A stretch of 64,000 nt of DNA from Sphingomonadales bacterium Ga0077559 (GCA_001464315.1 LNFK01000065.1:1-64000), one strand, 5' to 3'. Numbered from the stretch's first letter, positions 22,194-32,285 are shown. Made by a program: numbers and translations. Notes: generated by a model not told the origin, from the sequence alone.

Positions 22194-22820
22194 ATGAGCC
22201 TATCGACCTTGGCCAAAGCGCCGTTGTTGGACCGTGTTAAGGCGCGGATCAGCCGTTTTTTCGGCCCATGGGGCGTTTTTTTCAAAGGGTTCGTCAAGCA
22301 CCCGGTGATGGTTGGCTCTATCATTCCGTCATCGGATCGCACCGTCGACAAAATGCTCGCGCCGGTCGATTGGGAAAATACCAAGCTGTTTGTCGAATAT
22401 GGCCCGGGTATTGGTACTTTTTGTCAGCCGGTGCTGAGCCACATGCGTCCCGATGCAACTTTGCTGGTCATCGACCTCAATGAAGATTTCATCATTTACC
22501 TGCGCAAGACGATCCGCGACAGCCGGTTTATCGCGGTGCACGGCTCTGCTTCGGACGTGAACGAGATTATCAATCAGTTCGGGTTCAAGCATGCGGACTA
22601 TATCCTGTCCGGCCTGCCTTTTTCAACCCTGCCAAACAATCTGGGCCCGATCATTGCGGAAGAAACGGCAAAGGCGATCCGACCCGGTGGCGCTTTCCTG
22701 GTCTATCAATTCCGCGCGCGTGCTCGCGATTTCATGACGCCGCATTTCCGCAAAATCGACAGCGGGTTTGAACTGTGGAATATCTTGCCCTGCCACCTGT
22801 TTTGGGGCTGGAAAGAATAA
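22194..22820 (+). CDS. SAM-dependent methyltransferase (phospholipid N-methyltransferase PmtA-like / KsgA-like fold)
   Basis: FVKHPVMVGSIIPSSDRTVDKM; VEYGPGIGTFCQPVL; YILSGLPFSTLPNNL. Confidence 0.8.
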   Translation: MSLSTLAKAPLLDRVKARISRFFGPWGVFFKGFVKHPVMVGSIIPSSDRTVDKMLAPVDWENTKLFVEYGPGIGTFCQPVLSHMRPDATLLVIDLNEDFIIYLRKTIRDSRFIAVHGSASDVNEIINQFGFKHADYILSGLPFSTLPNNLGPIIAEETAKAIRPGGAFLVYQFRARARDFMTPHFRKIDSGFELWNILPCHLFWGWKE

Positions 22821-24002
22821 TCACTTATTTTTGAGCAGGCCGAACTTGATCCGCCTGCCGACGGTATAATCGACCGAATTGACGAGGAAATAGGCCAAGC
22901 CTGCCTTAAATCGACTCCACCAGCTGTCCCGGCTTTTTAGTAGGATACGCGTTTGCTCTTCGGACTGTCTAACAAGATCGTCGATGAGTTCGCGCATATG
23001 TCCGGCAAACGCGGCATCCTTGATCCGCACCATGATTTCGAGATTGATGAACATGCTGCGCACATCGAGATTCGCCGACCCGATATAGGTCACATCATCG
23101 ATTACCATCAATTTCATATGCAAGGGGCGTGGCTGGAACTCGTAAATATGCGTTTTGCGTTTTAGCAGATATCGATAGAGCACGCGCGCTGCAGGAATGG
23201 TTGCGCCGTTATCGGTCTTGCCCGCCATGATTAGCCGAGAACCCTTATTGCGCTTTGATACCCGCGCCATCCTTCGCAATATCGTTTGCGACGGCGAGAA
23301 ATAGGCCGAGACGATATCGAACCTTTTCGCCACTTCCAGCGATCGTTTGAAGGTCAGCCCCCATGGCGAAATGCGATTGGTTGGCCCACCTAGCAACCAT
23401 TGCAGTTCGCGGATGCCGGGATGCCAGTTACGGATGACATCGCGGACACCGCGAAAGCTTACTTTCCCGTCTTGTGAAACTTCATTTAACTCGTCGAAAT
23501 AGTCAGTAAGTCGGGAAACTTCCGGACCGGAAACCAGCAGGCCTAAATCCTCCCAGCTATTTTCACCCTTACGTCCGAAATATTGGTCGGTGATGTTAAA
23601 GCCTCCGACCAGCGCATAAGCATCATCGGCAATCAGCATTTTCTGGTGATTGCGGATGAAATAGCCAAAGCCTTTACGGGTGCCGAACGAATGATAATTC
23701 CCGCCCGCAGCGATAAGCGGATCGAAAAAATGGTCGCGAATGGCGCTTGATCCGAAACTGTCGATGATCAACAGGACGCGAATGCCGCGGCTTGCAGCCG
23801 CCGTCAATGCGTCGCGCACTTCTGTGCCGGTGGCATCATCGGCGAACATGTAAAAGAACATGCGAATGGATTGGGTGGCGGCTTCGATTAGACTGATGAC
23901 AGCGGCCAGCCGGTCTTCGGGGGAATGGACCAGATGCAGGTCGTGACTGGCGACTTTGAAATGGTTCCCCGGGAAATCGGGTGTGATGGTTTTGGCCGCC
24001 AT
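22821..24002 (-). CDS. phospholipase D-like / cardiolipin synthase family protein
   Basis: Two HKD motifs: NHQKMLIADDAYALVGGFNITD and LHMKLMVIDDVTYIGSANLDVRS. Confidence 0.92.
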   Translation of the reverse strand: MAAKTITPDFPGNHFKVASHDLHLVHSPEDRLAAVISLIEAATQSIRMFFYMFADDATGTEVRDALTAAASRGIRVLLIIDSFGSSAIRDHFFDPLIAAGGNYHSFGTRKGFGYFIRNHQKMLIADDAYALVGGFNITDQYFGRKGENSWEDLGLLVSGPEVSRLTDYFDELNEVSQDGKVSFRGVRDVIRNWHPGIRELQWLLGGPTNRISPWGLTFKRSLEVAKRFDIVSAYFSPSQTILRRMARVSKRNKGSRLIMAGKTDNGATIPAARVLYRYLLKRKTHIYEFQPRPLHMKLMVIDDVTYIGSANLDVRSMFINLEIMVRIKDAAFAGHMRELIDDLVRQSEEQTRILLKSRDSWWSRFKAGLAYFLVNSVDYTVGRRIKFGLLKNK

Positions 24003-24054
24003 GTGCTGCCCCTACTGTCTCGCGCCATCTGCGGCAAGCAAAGCCGCCTTGTCA

Positions 24055-24083
24055 TTGACAATTGGCAGTGTAATTCGTAACGG
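24055..24083 (+). promoter_or_regulatory. putative sigma70-type promoter of rpoZ
   Basis: TTGACA - 17 nt - TAACGG upstream of rpoZ; the -10 is weak. Confidence 0.35.
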
Positions 24084-24124
24084 CGATCAACTTTCCCGAA
24101 ATTTGTGAAGAATCAGGAGCCAGC

Positions 24125-24469
24125 ATGGCACGCGTTACTGTTGAAGATTGCATTGATAAGATCACTAATCGTTTCGACCTCGTTCTGCTCGCTGCCGAAC
24201 GTGCACGCGAGATTTCGGGCGGCGCTGAGCTGACCGTCGACCGCGACCGCGATAAAAACCCTGTTGTCGCTTTGCGCGAAATCGCCGAGGAAACGGTCCG
24301 TCCCGATCTTTTGCAGGAAGGTCTCGTGCAGTCGCTCCAGAAGGTGCAGGTTGACGAGGATGAAGAGGCCGATGAAGTCGGCTCGATCAGCCTGTCGGCA
24401 GAAGCGCTTCGCCTCACAGCGGCTGCGCCTGCACGCGGTGCAGGCATGCAGCGGGATTATGACCGGTAG
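24125..24469 (+). CDS. rpoZ: RNA polymerase omega subunit
   Basis: [58 protein letters not shown]. Confidence 0.98.
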   Translation: MARVTVEDCIDKITNRFDLVLLAAERAREISGGAELTVDRDRDKNPVVALREIAEETVRPDLLQEGLVQSLQKVQVDEDEEADEVGSISLSAEALRLTAAAPARGAGMQRDYDR

Positions 24470-24497
24470 AAATCTCGCTTCACCAATATGAGCGATG

Positions 24498-24529
24498 AAG
24501 GCCCGGTTTATCCCCGGGCCTTTTCTTTT
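24498..24529 (+). terminator. intrinsic terminator of rpoZ
   Basis: AAGGCCCGG-TTTATCC-CCGGGCCTT followed by a T-rich tract. Confidence 0.85.
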
Positions 24530-24562
24530 GGCATTCAATTGCAGCGCTGATAAACGGCAAAT

Positions 24563-25831
24563 ATGAGCGAAGAACTAGCAGGCGCTGCAGATATCATAAC
24601 CGGCGCGGCTATCGCGCGGGCGGTGGAGCCTGATGCTGGGGGTGGTAAAAGCGAGGCGACCATTTGCCTCAATTGCGGTACCGCTTTGGCGGGTGCGCAT
24701 TGCCATCAATGCGGACAAAAGGCCCAAATTCACAGAACGCTCCATGCGTTCGGGCACGATATATTGCACAGCGTCCTGCACTTCGACGGTAAGATCTGGC
24801 GCACCTTGCCGATGCTGTTTTGGAACCCTGGCGATTTAACCCGGCGTTATGTGCATGGCGAGCGGGCAAAATTTGTATCGCCCCTAGCACTTTTCCTGTT
24901 CTCTGTTTTTCTGGCGTTCGCCGCTTTCAATTGGCTTTTGCCAGACGATACAGACAGCAATCCGGCGGTCACCATTCAAACCGCGCAGCAGAAATATCAG
25001 AAAGACCGCGCCGAGATAATGGGTGACATCGCAAAGCTGGAAAAGGAAAAGATTGAATCCCTAACCAATCGGCCGTCCGATGCCGACAGGATCGACAAAG
25101 AAATCAGTCGATATCGTGCAAATCTCAAAATCCTTGACGACAGCAAAGGTGAGGAATTGCGCCAAGCGCAAATCGCCATGCAACAATTCGATCTGGAAAA
25201 AACCAAGCTTCAAACCGAAATCGCAAAGTTGGAAGCTGGCATTGCTGAAGCACGCAAAGCAGGCAAGCCAACCCAAGCGATGGAAGATCAGCTCGAGGGC
25301 CAGAAAATGGGTTTCCGGTTGATGAATACCGCGGCCAACACTTTGAATAAAAGCGGCGAAGACCTCGAAGACTGGCGCTTTACCGACCTCGATTTTCCGG
25401 GCGCCGATGCACTTAACAAGGCTGTAGAAAAGGCCAAGAACAATCCGCAATTGCTCCTCTATAAGGTGCAGTCGAATGCCTATAAGTTCAGCTGGGCGCT
25501 GATCCCGATATCGGTGCCGTTTGTATGGCTGTTATTTTTCTGGCGTCGGCAGTTCAAAATGTTCGATCATGCGGTTTTTGTGACCTATTCGCTTACGTTT
25601 ATGATGTTGCTCGGCACTGTCTGCGCGTTGCTTATCAGTTTTCCGGCGACAGAGCCCGTCGGTGGGATACTGCTCGCATTTTACCCGCCTATTCACATGT
25701 ACCGACATCTTCATCATGCTTATCAAACGACGCGATCCGGTGCATTTTTGCGAATGTGCCTGCTATCGTTCTTTGCAATGACCGCGCTTGCATTATTCGC
25801 CGTTCTGATCGTCGCTCTTGGCGTGACGTGA
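24563..25831 (+). CDS. DUF3667 domain membrane protein with zinc ribbon and inserted coiled coil
   Basis: CLNCGTALAGAHCHQCGQKAQIHRTLHAFGHDILHSVLHFDGKIWRTLPMLFWNPGDLTRRYVHGERAKFVSPLALFLFSVF. Confidence 0.88.
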   Translation: MSEELAGAADIITGAAIARAVEPDAGGGKSEATICLNCGTALAGAHCHQCGQKAQIHRTLHAFGHDILHSVLHFDGKIWRTLPMLFWNPGDLTRRYVHGERAKFVSPLALFLFSVFLAFAAFNWLLPDDTDSNPAVTIQTAQQKYQKDRAEIMGDIAKLEKEKIESLTNRPSDADRIDKEISRYRANLKILDDSKGEELRQAQIAMQQFDLEKTKLQTEIAKLEAGIAEARKAGKPTQAMEDQLEGQKMGFRLMNTAANTLNKSGEDLEDWRFTDLDFPGADALNKAVEKAKNNPQLLLYKVQSNAYKFSWALIPISVPFVWLLFFWRRQFKMFDHAVFVTYSLTFMMLLGTVCALLISFPATEPVGGILLAFYPPIHMYRHLHHAYQTTRSGAFLRMCLLSFFAMTALALFAVLIVALGVT

Positions 25832-26419
25832 CAGAAGACGCAGCCTAATTTTACCGCTTTCAAGGAACGGCGCAACAATTGCTGCCATCCTTGCCTGGCG
25901 CTCGGTCACCAATGCACGATTGAAAAACGTATTGGCGATGACGTCAGCGATTTGCAGTCCGGGCAATCGGTGGCTGAGTTCAAGCTGCGCGCTGCCGCAC
26001 GGGCCAATGACTTTTGCTATGTCGTTGCGGATCAGCGCTAAGGTTTCGGGTCCATAGCGTCCATCGTCGATGACCACGCTCGCGCAGGAGCCCGACGCTG
26101 GCAACACCGCGCCGATGACATCTTCCAGCAACGCGGCGTAGATCGCGATATCATGATCACCCCGGTCGGTGCCTTGTTCGGGTGCTAATGCCGATATGGC
26201 TATGCCGATGGTGGCTGACCAGTCGGTTGGTTTCAGTATTTCGAAAAGCAGAGCGCGTTCGGCCAAATCGATGCGGCTGCCCTTGAGTTCGCTTTGAAGA
26301 CCGGTCACTTCGCGGAAGCGGTTGAGCACCGTTTCGGCGGCCCCTGGTTCAATAGATAGCGCTGCCAGTGTCATTACACCCCGCCCGACGCCGCCCGATT
26401 CATCGCAGTAGATTGGCAT
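25793..26419 (-). CDS. DUF3800 domain protein
   Basis: MPIYCDESGGVGRGVMTLAALSIEP...VVIDDGRYGPETL...LELSHRLPGLQIADVIANTFFNR (Asp-rich RNase H-like pattern). Confidence 0.72.
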   Translation of the reverse strand: MPIYCDESGGVGRGVMTLAALSIEPGAAETVLNRFREVTGLQSELKGSRIDLAERALLFEILKPTDWSATIGIAISALAPEQGTDRGDHDIAIYAALLEDVIGAVLPASGSCASVVIDDGRYGPETLALIRNDIAKVIGPCGSAQLELSHRLPGLQIADVIANTFFNRALVTERQARMAAIVAPFLESGKIRLRLLSRHAKSDDQNGE

Positions 26420-26449
26420 ATTCCCCTTTCGGCTGTGGCAGCGCGGGCA

Positions 26450-26812
26450 TTAGCAGGGAAAACGTCGAATTACTATTTCGCGCCATGCGTCGCGGACCGT
26501 CTGTGACCGGCGACGCGCTTGGGGGATGCGGCTGAATTCAGACAAAAACTGATCAGCGGTCAGGCGATATTTTTTGGGCGCACAAAAAAGCGGTATGCCC
26601 GAAGCACGGGCCTTTTCATTTTCTGCCTTTACCGAGTCGGCTGCGGTTTCGAAAACCCGCACCATGGGTTTCAAGTCTTTGGCGAACATTGCGCCCATGC
26701 CTTTTTTCTTAAGCGCAACCGCCTTGGTGTAAAAAGTTTCGGCATCCATCGCCTGCGCAGGAACGGCGCATAGCAGCAAGGTGCTGCCTGCGAATAACAG
26801 CTTGAACGTCAT
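26450..26812 (-). CDS. small secreted protein, Rap1a/Tai-like C-terminus
   Basis: MTFKLLFAGSTLLLCAVPAQAMDAETFYTKAVALKKKGMGAMF...FCAPKKYRLTADQFLSEFSRI...VRDAWREIVIRRFPC; signal peptide and terminal RFPC. Confidence 0.65.
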   Translation of the reverse strand: MTFKLLFAGSTLLLCAVPAQAMDAETFYTKAVALKKKGMGAMFAKDLKPMVRVFETAADSVKAENEKARASGIPLFCAPKKYRLTADQFLSEFSRIPQARRRSQTVRDAWREIVIRRFPC

Positions 26813-26920
26813 TTTATATTGCGACCTCAACTCTCCCACCGATGCTGGTATCGGTTGGGAGGTGATGATGAAAGCCCTAAATGGGAATACAGGACGAAAC
26901 GCTATGGCGTCTTTCACCTA

Positions 26921-27295
26921 TTAACAGGGATAGCGCTTCTTCATCATCTCAGCGAACGCCGTCTTCACAGAAATCTGTTTGCGTTGTGTTGCGCTATATG
27001 TCCGGAAATGGGCGAGCAAATCATCCGACTTTAATGCTGCCTTCGTTGGCGGGCAGCTGTGTGGCGGTAGCTTTTTTGCTTTGTCGGATTTGATCCGGGC
27101 CCGGTATTCCTCGCCGGCCGCTTTGCCTTCGGCCTTGAGAACTCCGATATCGGACGATGCCAGCGCCAACATACCTTTGGCCTTTAGAGCGTCGGCCTTT
27201 GCGAGGAATGTCTCGACCTTCATGTCGCCCGCTGCCGATATTGCAGGCGAACATATTAGCAGTGCCATCATGGCCACCAAACCAGATTTAATCAC
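26921..27295 (-). CDS. small secreted protein, tandem paralog of the 26450-26812 product
   Basis: GTG start preceded by GGAGGG; signal peptide; MKVETFLAKADALKAKGMLAL...HSCPPTKAALKSDDLLAHFRTYSATQRKQISVKTAFAEMMKKRYPC. Confidence 0.65.
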   Translation of the reverse strand: MIKSGLVAMMALLICSPAISAAGDMKVETFLAKADALKAKGMLALASSDIGVLKAEGKAAGEEYRARIKSDKAKKLPPHSCPPTKAALKSDDLLAHFRTYSATQRKQISVKTAFAEMMKKRYPC

Positions 27296-27375
27296 AAACC
27301 CTCCATTCGCTTCACGCAAACAGAGGGTTATGAATTGGTCGATGAACTACAAATTAATCCGACGCCAGGATGTCG

Positions 27376-29322
27376 TCAGGCACCTTGCGGTTTGGCATCG
27401 CCCAATGGAGCAGACTTGCCGCGACCTGCTTTGGGGATCGCGGTACCAATTGTCGGAATGCTCGACGGCTTGGCGACCTTGCCATCGTCGCGTTCAAACT
27501 TGCCGGTAGCGAGCAATTGCTTGATCTCGTCGCCCGACAGCGTTTCGAATTCGAGCAGCGCGTTGGCCAGCAAATGCAGTTCTTCATTATGCTTCTGCAA
27601 AAGTTCGGTTGCGCGTGTGTGCCCGCCCTCGACCAGTTTGCGGATTTCGGCATCGATCTTCTTCGCGGTCTCGTCCGACATTGCCGAACGCTGCGACATG
27701 CCATAGCCGAGATAGCCTTCCTGCCGCTCTTCATATTGCAACGGGCCCAATGCGTCGGACATGCCCCATTGGGTGACCATGTCGCGGGCAAGGCTGGTGG
27801 CGTATTGAATATCGCTCGAAGCACCCGATGAAACCTTGTCATAGCCAAAGATCAGTTCTTCGGCAACGCGTCCGCCCATCGACACCGACAGGTTGGCGTG
27901 CATCTTGTCGCGGTGATAGCTATAATTGTCGCGCTCGGGCAAACGCATAACCATTCCCAGCGCGCGGCCACGCGGGATGATCGTTGCCTTGTGGATAGGA
28001 TCCGACGCCACTTCATGGATCGAGACGATTGCGTGACCTGCTTCATGGTAAGCCGTCATTTTCTTCTCGTCGTCCGTCATCACCATCGATTTACGTTCGG
28101 TGCCCATCATCACCTTGTCTTTTGCATCCTCAAATTCCTGCATGGCGACAAGGCGCTTGCCGCGACGGGCAGCAAGCAGCGCAGCCTCGTTGACGAGGTT
28201 CGCAAGGTCGGCACCGGAGAAACCAGGCGTACCGCGTGCAATGACCCGGCCGTCAACATCGGGAGCCAGCGGCACTTTTTTCATATGCACTTCGAGGATT
28301 TTGACGCGGCCATCGATATCGGGACGCGGTACCACGACCTGACGGTCAAACCGGCCCGGACGCAGCAAGGCGGGATCAAGCACGTCGGGGCGGTTGGTTG
28401 CGGCAACGATGATGATCCCTTCATTGGCTTCGAAACCATCCATTTCGACAAGCAGCTGGTTGAGCGTCTGTTCGCGCTCGTCATTCTGGTTGCCCAGGCC
28501 TGCGCCGCGGCTGCGGCCGACGGCATCGATTTCGTCGATAAAGACGATGCAAGGCGCGTTCTTCTTGGCTTGTTCGAACATGTCGCGCACACGGCTCGCG
28601 CCCACGCCGACGAACATTTCGACGAAATCCGAACCAGAGATCGAGAAGAACGGCACGCCAGCTTCGCCAGCAATTGCGCGTGCAAGCAAGGTCTTGCCGG
28701 TACCTGGCGAACCGACCAGCAATGCGCCCTTGGGAATCTTGCCACCAAGGCGCGAAAATTTATGCGGGTCTTTCAGAAACTCAACGATTTCCTGCAGCTC
28801 TTCCCGCGCTTCGTCGATCCCGGCAACATCCTCGAATGTGACCTTGCCATGCTTTTCGGTCAGCAACTTGGCCTTGGACTTGCCAAAGCCCATCGCGCCG
28901 CTCGCGCCGCCGCCTTTTTGCATTTGACGCAGTACGAAGAAGGCGATGCCCATGATCAACAAGAACGGCAACGCCTGAATGAGCAGATACTGCAAGATGC
29001 TAGGCGACTCGACTGCCTTACCCTGCACATCGACACCTTTTTCATCGAGCAGCGGGTACAGCCCGCTATCGCCAGGAACCGGAACAGTCGCGAAAATCTC
29101 GTCATTCTGGAGCTTGCCGGTAATGCGTTCAGGCGCGATGGCGACCGATTTTACTTCACCCGCTTCGACCTTTTCGCGGAAGCTAGAATAGCTGATGCCT
29201 TTGGCGGTCTCCGAAGTGCCGCTGAACATCGAAGCAATCAGCAACAGGGCGACGATGATCGCTGACCATATTGCCATGTTACGCAGCAGCGGGTTGCCTT
29301 TGGGTTCCTGTTCGTCGTTCAT
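27376..29322 (-). CDS. ftsH: ATP-dependent zinc metalloprotease FtsH
   Basis: [54 protein letters not shown] zinc site. Confidence 0.98.
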   Translation of the reverse strand: MNDEQEPKGNPLLRNMAIWSAIIVALLLIASMFSGTSETAKGISYSSFREKVEAGEVKSVAIAPERITGKLQNDEIFATVPVPGDSGLYPLLDEKGVDVQGKAVESPSILQYLLIQALPFLLIMGIAFFVLRQMQKGGGASGAMGFGKSKAKLLTEKHGKVTFEDVAGIDEAREELQEIVEFLKDPHKFSRLGGKIPKGALLVGSPGTGKTLLARAIAGEAGVPFFSISGSDFVEMFVGVGASRVRDMFEQAKKNAPCIVFIDEIDAVGRSRGAGLGNQNDEREQTLNQLLVEMDGFEANEGIIIVAATNRPDVLDPALLRPGRFDRQVVVPRPDIDGRVKILEVHMKKVPLAPDVDGRVIARGTPGFSGADLANLVNEAALLAARRGKRLVAMQEFEDAKDKVMMGTERKSMVMTDDEKKMTAYHEAGHAIVSIHEVASDPIHKATIIPRGRALGMVMRLPERDNYSYHRDKMHANLSVSMGGRVAEELIFGYDKVSSGASSDIQYATSLARDMVTQWGMSDALGPLQYEERQEGYLGYGMSQRSAMSDETAKKIDAEIRKLVEGGHTRATELLQKHNEELHLLANALLEFETLSGDEIKQLLATGKFERDDGKVAKPSSIPTIGTAIPKAGRGKSAPLGDAKPQGA

Positions 29323-29431
29323 CTATTTTGCCTTGTTCGCTTGTCCGGGAGCGAGTGGCCGCCGGATTTCAAATTCAATGTAAGGGCGAAACGGTGAATG
29401 GCAATATAATGAATAGCGATTTTTGGCGAGT

Positions 29432-30385
29432 TCAAGGCTCGGTCCGTCGGGACGGGGCATCTGAGAAAAACCAGATGTCGCCGCCCTTGCACAAAATATT
29501 TCCGATCATCGCCGTTTGCCCCGCATTGAGCTCATTGAGAAGATGATCGATTGCACTGCCTCGCGGTTGCAAGTTCGGATCCAGTTTTGAAATGCAGAGC
29601 AACAACAATCGCCGTTTTAGATCGCGCGGAAGTCCGCTGGCATCACATTGATAAACCATATCATTTTGCGAAATGCGCTGCTTTGCGACGAAATCGGTCA
29701 TCCACGCAAGCGCTTCGGCCACCTCGTTTAGCGCATGTGCCGTGCGGTCAGTTCGGCCCAAATTGAAGGGGTGCCGTGACTGTGCCAACCATTGCCGTAT
29801 CGTCACCCTATCAAACTCTGCGTTGTCGTTACTGGGATCCCGGACCGGTTCCACGCCAGCGTCGGCGCAAATTTTTTCTAACTCTGATTTGGAAAAGCCA
29901 AGCAAAGGGCGAATGATTCGGCCATTGCGGTGACGAATGGCGGCCAAGCCGTCAATACCACTGCCGCGCGCCAGCCGCATCAGGATGGTTTCAAGCTGGT
30001 CATCGCCATGATGTGCGGTTGCTATTAAGGGACAGCCTGCTTCGTCCGCCGCCGCAGCAAGCAATGCGTAGCGGGCGTCCCGAGCGGACGACTGGATGTT
30101 GCCGCTGATCTTGTGCCTGGGTGCCAATATGATGTGCGGCACGTCCAGCTTTTTGCAGATGTCGGCGACATAAGCAGCTTCATCGGCCGCTTCCGGGCGC
30201 AGGCGATGATCGACGGTCGCTGCTATGACAGGATTATCGCCGAGGCGCGCCGCCAGCAGAAGCATCGCAAGGCTGTCCGGCCCACCCGAGACGGCGAGCA
30301 AGATCGGCTCGCCCTTTTTAACATCTAAACGGATCAGAGCATCGCGAAATTTATCAAGATATTCTGAGGCGACCGTTACTTGCAC
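29432..30385 (-). CDS. tilS: tRNA(Ile)-lysidine synthase
   Basis: LLAVSGGPDSLAMLLLAARL PP-loop; TAHHGDDQLETILMRLARGSGIDGL. Confidence 0.94.
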   Translation of the reverse strand: MQVTVASEYLDKFRDALIRLDVKKGEPILLAVSGGPDSLAMLLLAARLGDNPVIAATVDHRLRPEAADEAAYVADICKKLDVPHIILAPRHKISGNIQSSARDARYALLAAAADEAGCPLIATAHHGDDQLETILMRLARGSGIDGLAAIRHRNGRIIRPLLGFSKSELEKICADAGVEPVRDPSNDNAEFDRVTIRQWLAQSRHPFNLGRTDRTAHALNEVAEALAWMTDFVAKQRISQNDMVYQCDASGLPRDLKRRLLLLCISKLDPNLQPRGSAIDHLLNELNAGQTAMIGNILCKGGDIWFFSDAPSRRTEP

Positions 30386-31272
30386 TTCGCTCTGGTCTTG
30401 CCACCCGCGATACGATCCGCGAGGCGGCCACTGGCGACATCAGGATAGGCTTTGGTCAATTCACCAAATGCCTCGCATGCTTCGGCGGTCTTTCCGAGAT
30501 CGGTGAGCGCTGAGCCTAGGAAAAACAGGCTGTCCGGTGCGCGTTCGCCGCGCGGGTCATTCTTGTAATTATCGTAAAACACCTTGACCGCCGTTGCCGG
30601 CTTTTTGTCATCAAGCCATGCACGGCCGAGCAGATTACGCGCAAAGCTCGCACGTTTATGTTTGGGATTTTTCGTCACGGTTTCTTCAAGCGTCACTTGC
30701 GCTTCGGGATAGAATTTTGCCTCCCAAAGCCGGTAGCCATAATTGTATCCATCTTCGAAACCATCGCCGGTGGCAGGCCTTTCGATGGCGGCAACAGCGG
30801 CGATGCGGGCTGAGCTCGGTTTGGCGGTGGCCGCCGGAGGTGTCGCAGGCTTAGGCTTTGCCGTCACCGGGGTGGCCGCCGGAGGCGTAGAAAGCGCGGG
30901 TGCGGCGGCAGGCTCGGCCTGCGCCTTCAATTGCGCCTCGATAGCCTTGAGGCGGACGTCCATCGACCGCGCGCTATTGCCCTGCTGTTCGATCTGTCCC
31001 GTCAGCGTCGCAAGCTGGGTTTCGAGCGCATCGACCCGTGCGATCAGATCTGCCGTCGCGGTCGAAGACGAACTGGTCGTCTTCGGCGCTGTTGGGGACT
31101 GTATTTCTGGCTCGAAAAATTTGCCTGCGCCATTGGGGAAAACCTGCCGCTGTACGGCGCGCATTTCTTTCTCAAGCTTGCCGATCCGCCCATCGACATT
31201 TGCGTCTTGCGATATGGCGGGCGATCCGAGCATCAGTATCGTGCTACCCAATAATGCGAGCCGAAAATTCAC
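30376..31272 (-). CDS. cpoB: Tol-Pal system protein CpoB/YbgF
   Basis: Signal peptide, N-terminal coiled coil, A/P-rich linker, C-terminal TPR. Confidence 0.88.
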   Translation of the reverse strand: MNFRLALLGSTILMLGSPAISQDANVDGRIGKLEKEMRAVQRQVFPNGAGKFFEPEIQSPTAPKTTSSSSTATADLIARVDALETQLATLTGQIEQQGNSARSMDVRLKAIEAQLKAQAEPAAAPALSTPPAATPVTAKPKPATPPAATAKPSSARIAAVAAIERPATGDGFEDGYNYGYRLWEAKFYPEAQVTLEETVTKNPKHKRASFARNLLGRAWLDDKKPATAVKVFYDNYKNDPRGERAPDSLFFLGSALTDLGKTAEACEAFGELTKAYPDVASGRLADRIAGGKTRAKCK

Positions 31273-31385
31273 AGGCTTTCTCTCCCGTTCGAAATTTGTT
31301 GTTCAACTTATAGCCTGCGCGAGTCGCGCGATAAAGGGCCATCCACGCGATTTCGGTGTAAAGTTACCCCAAATCGCTGAAAAGT

Positions 31386-32285
31386 TTAGTTTCCGGGGCT
31401 GCTTACGCTGGATTGCGGCTCAGACGACGGGCTATTTGGCGGCGAGGAACGCGCCAGCAATGCCGCTGCACTGACTTCGACATCGGCAATCGTTGAATCC
31501 GCTTCCCCCAGCGGAGGAATGGCAATGCCGCCAACAGTAACCTTCAACATTTGCGGTCGCCCTGTGACAATCATCGGCTTGCTGGCGTTGGCGGGTACGG
31601 TAAATTTGTCACCCGCCTTCATCTCATTTTCGTACAATCGCTTGTTATCAGCGTCATAGATTTTGACCCAGACATTGTCGGTCGCGGTCAGGACCACCTC
31701 GCCTCCGGCGGGCGGCGCTGTTGCTGCGGCGGGCGCAGCGATCGCCGCTTGTTCCTTTACTATTGGCGCGGCAACATCGGCCGCGCCATCGAAGGCAATG
31801 CTGCGCCAAATCAGATAGGCTGCGACCAACACCACGCCAACAGCAGCGGCGGTCCACGCAAGTGTACGTGACGGCACACGCGAGGGGTCGGCAGGGTCGT
31901 AGTTTTGCGTCGGGACTTGGTAACCATCATGTCCACCCTGAGCCAACTCACTGCGCAATTCAGTGTTGAGTTTGGCAGGGTCCAACCCTATGGCACGGGC
32001 ATAGGAACGGGTAAAACCGAGCGTATAAGTCGTGCCGGGCAACGCTGCGAAATCAGAATTTTCGATTGAATCCAGATGACGCATGGGAACGCGCGTTTTG
32101 CCGGCCAGATCGGAGAGGCTCATGCCAAGCCGTTCTCGCTCCGCCTTCAGTTGCTCACCTACTGTTTGAAACCGAAATTCTTCATCGATCGGGGAATCTG
32201 CTTCCACGTCTGTCTCCACAACCCCGGTTACCTCTACCTCTGTCGGGCAGATACCTGATAATGACATACCGCAAGGCATTGTCAA
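31386..32285 (-). CDS. RodZ-like protein (HTH_25 + TM + DUF4115)
   Basis: VGEQLKAERERLGMSLSDLAGKTRVPMRHLDSIENSDFAALPGTTYTLGFTRSYARAIGLD; TM helix; C-terminal DNVWVKIYDADNKRLYENEMKAGDKFTVP. Exact start uncertain. Confidence 0.9.
   Translation of the reverse strand: MTMPCGMSLSGICPTEVEVTGVVETDVEADSPIDEEFRFQTVGEQLKAERERLGMSLSDLAGKTRVPMRHLDSIENSDFAALPGTTYTLGFTRSYARAIGLDPAKLNTELRSELAQGGHDGYQVPTQNYDPADPSRVPSRTLAWTAAAVGVVLVAAYLIWRSIAFDGAADVAAPIVKEQAAIAAPAAATAPPAGGEVVLTATDNVWVKIYDADNKRLYENEMKAGDKFTVPANASKPMIVTGRPQMLKVTVGGIAIPPLGEADSTIADVEVSAAALLARSSPPNSPSSEPQSSVSSPGN

Noticed and set aside
27898-29265. 455-aa ORF on the + strand
   Set aside because: Antisense to ftsH; composition (His/Asp/Arg-rich) is that of a codon-bias shadow ORF with no recognisable domain.
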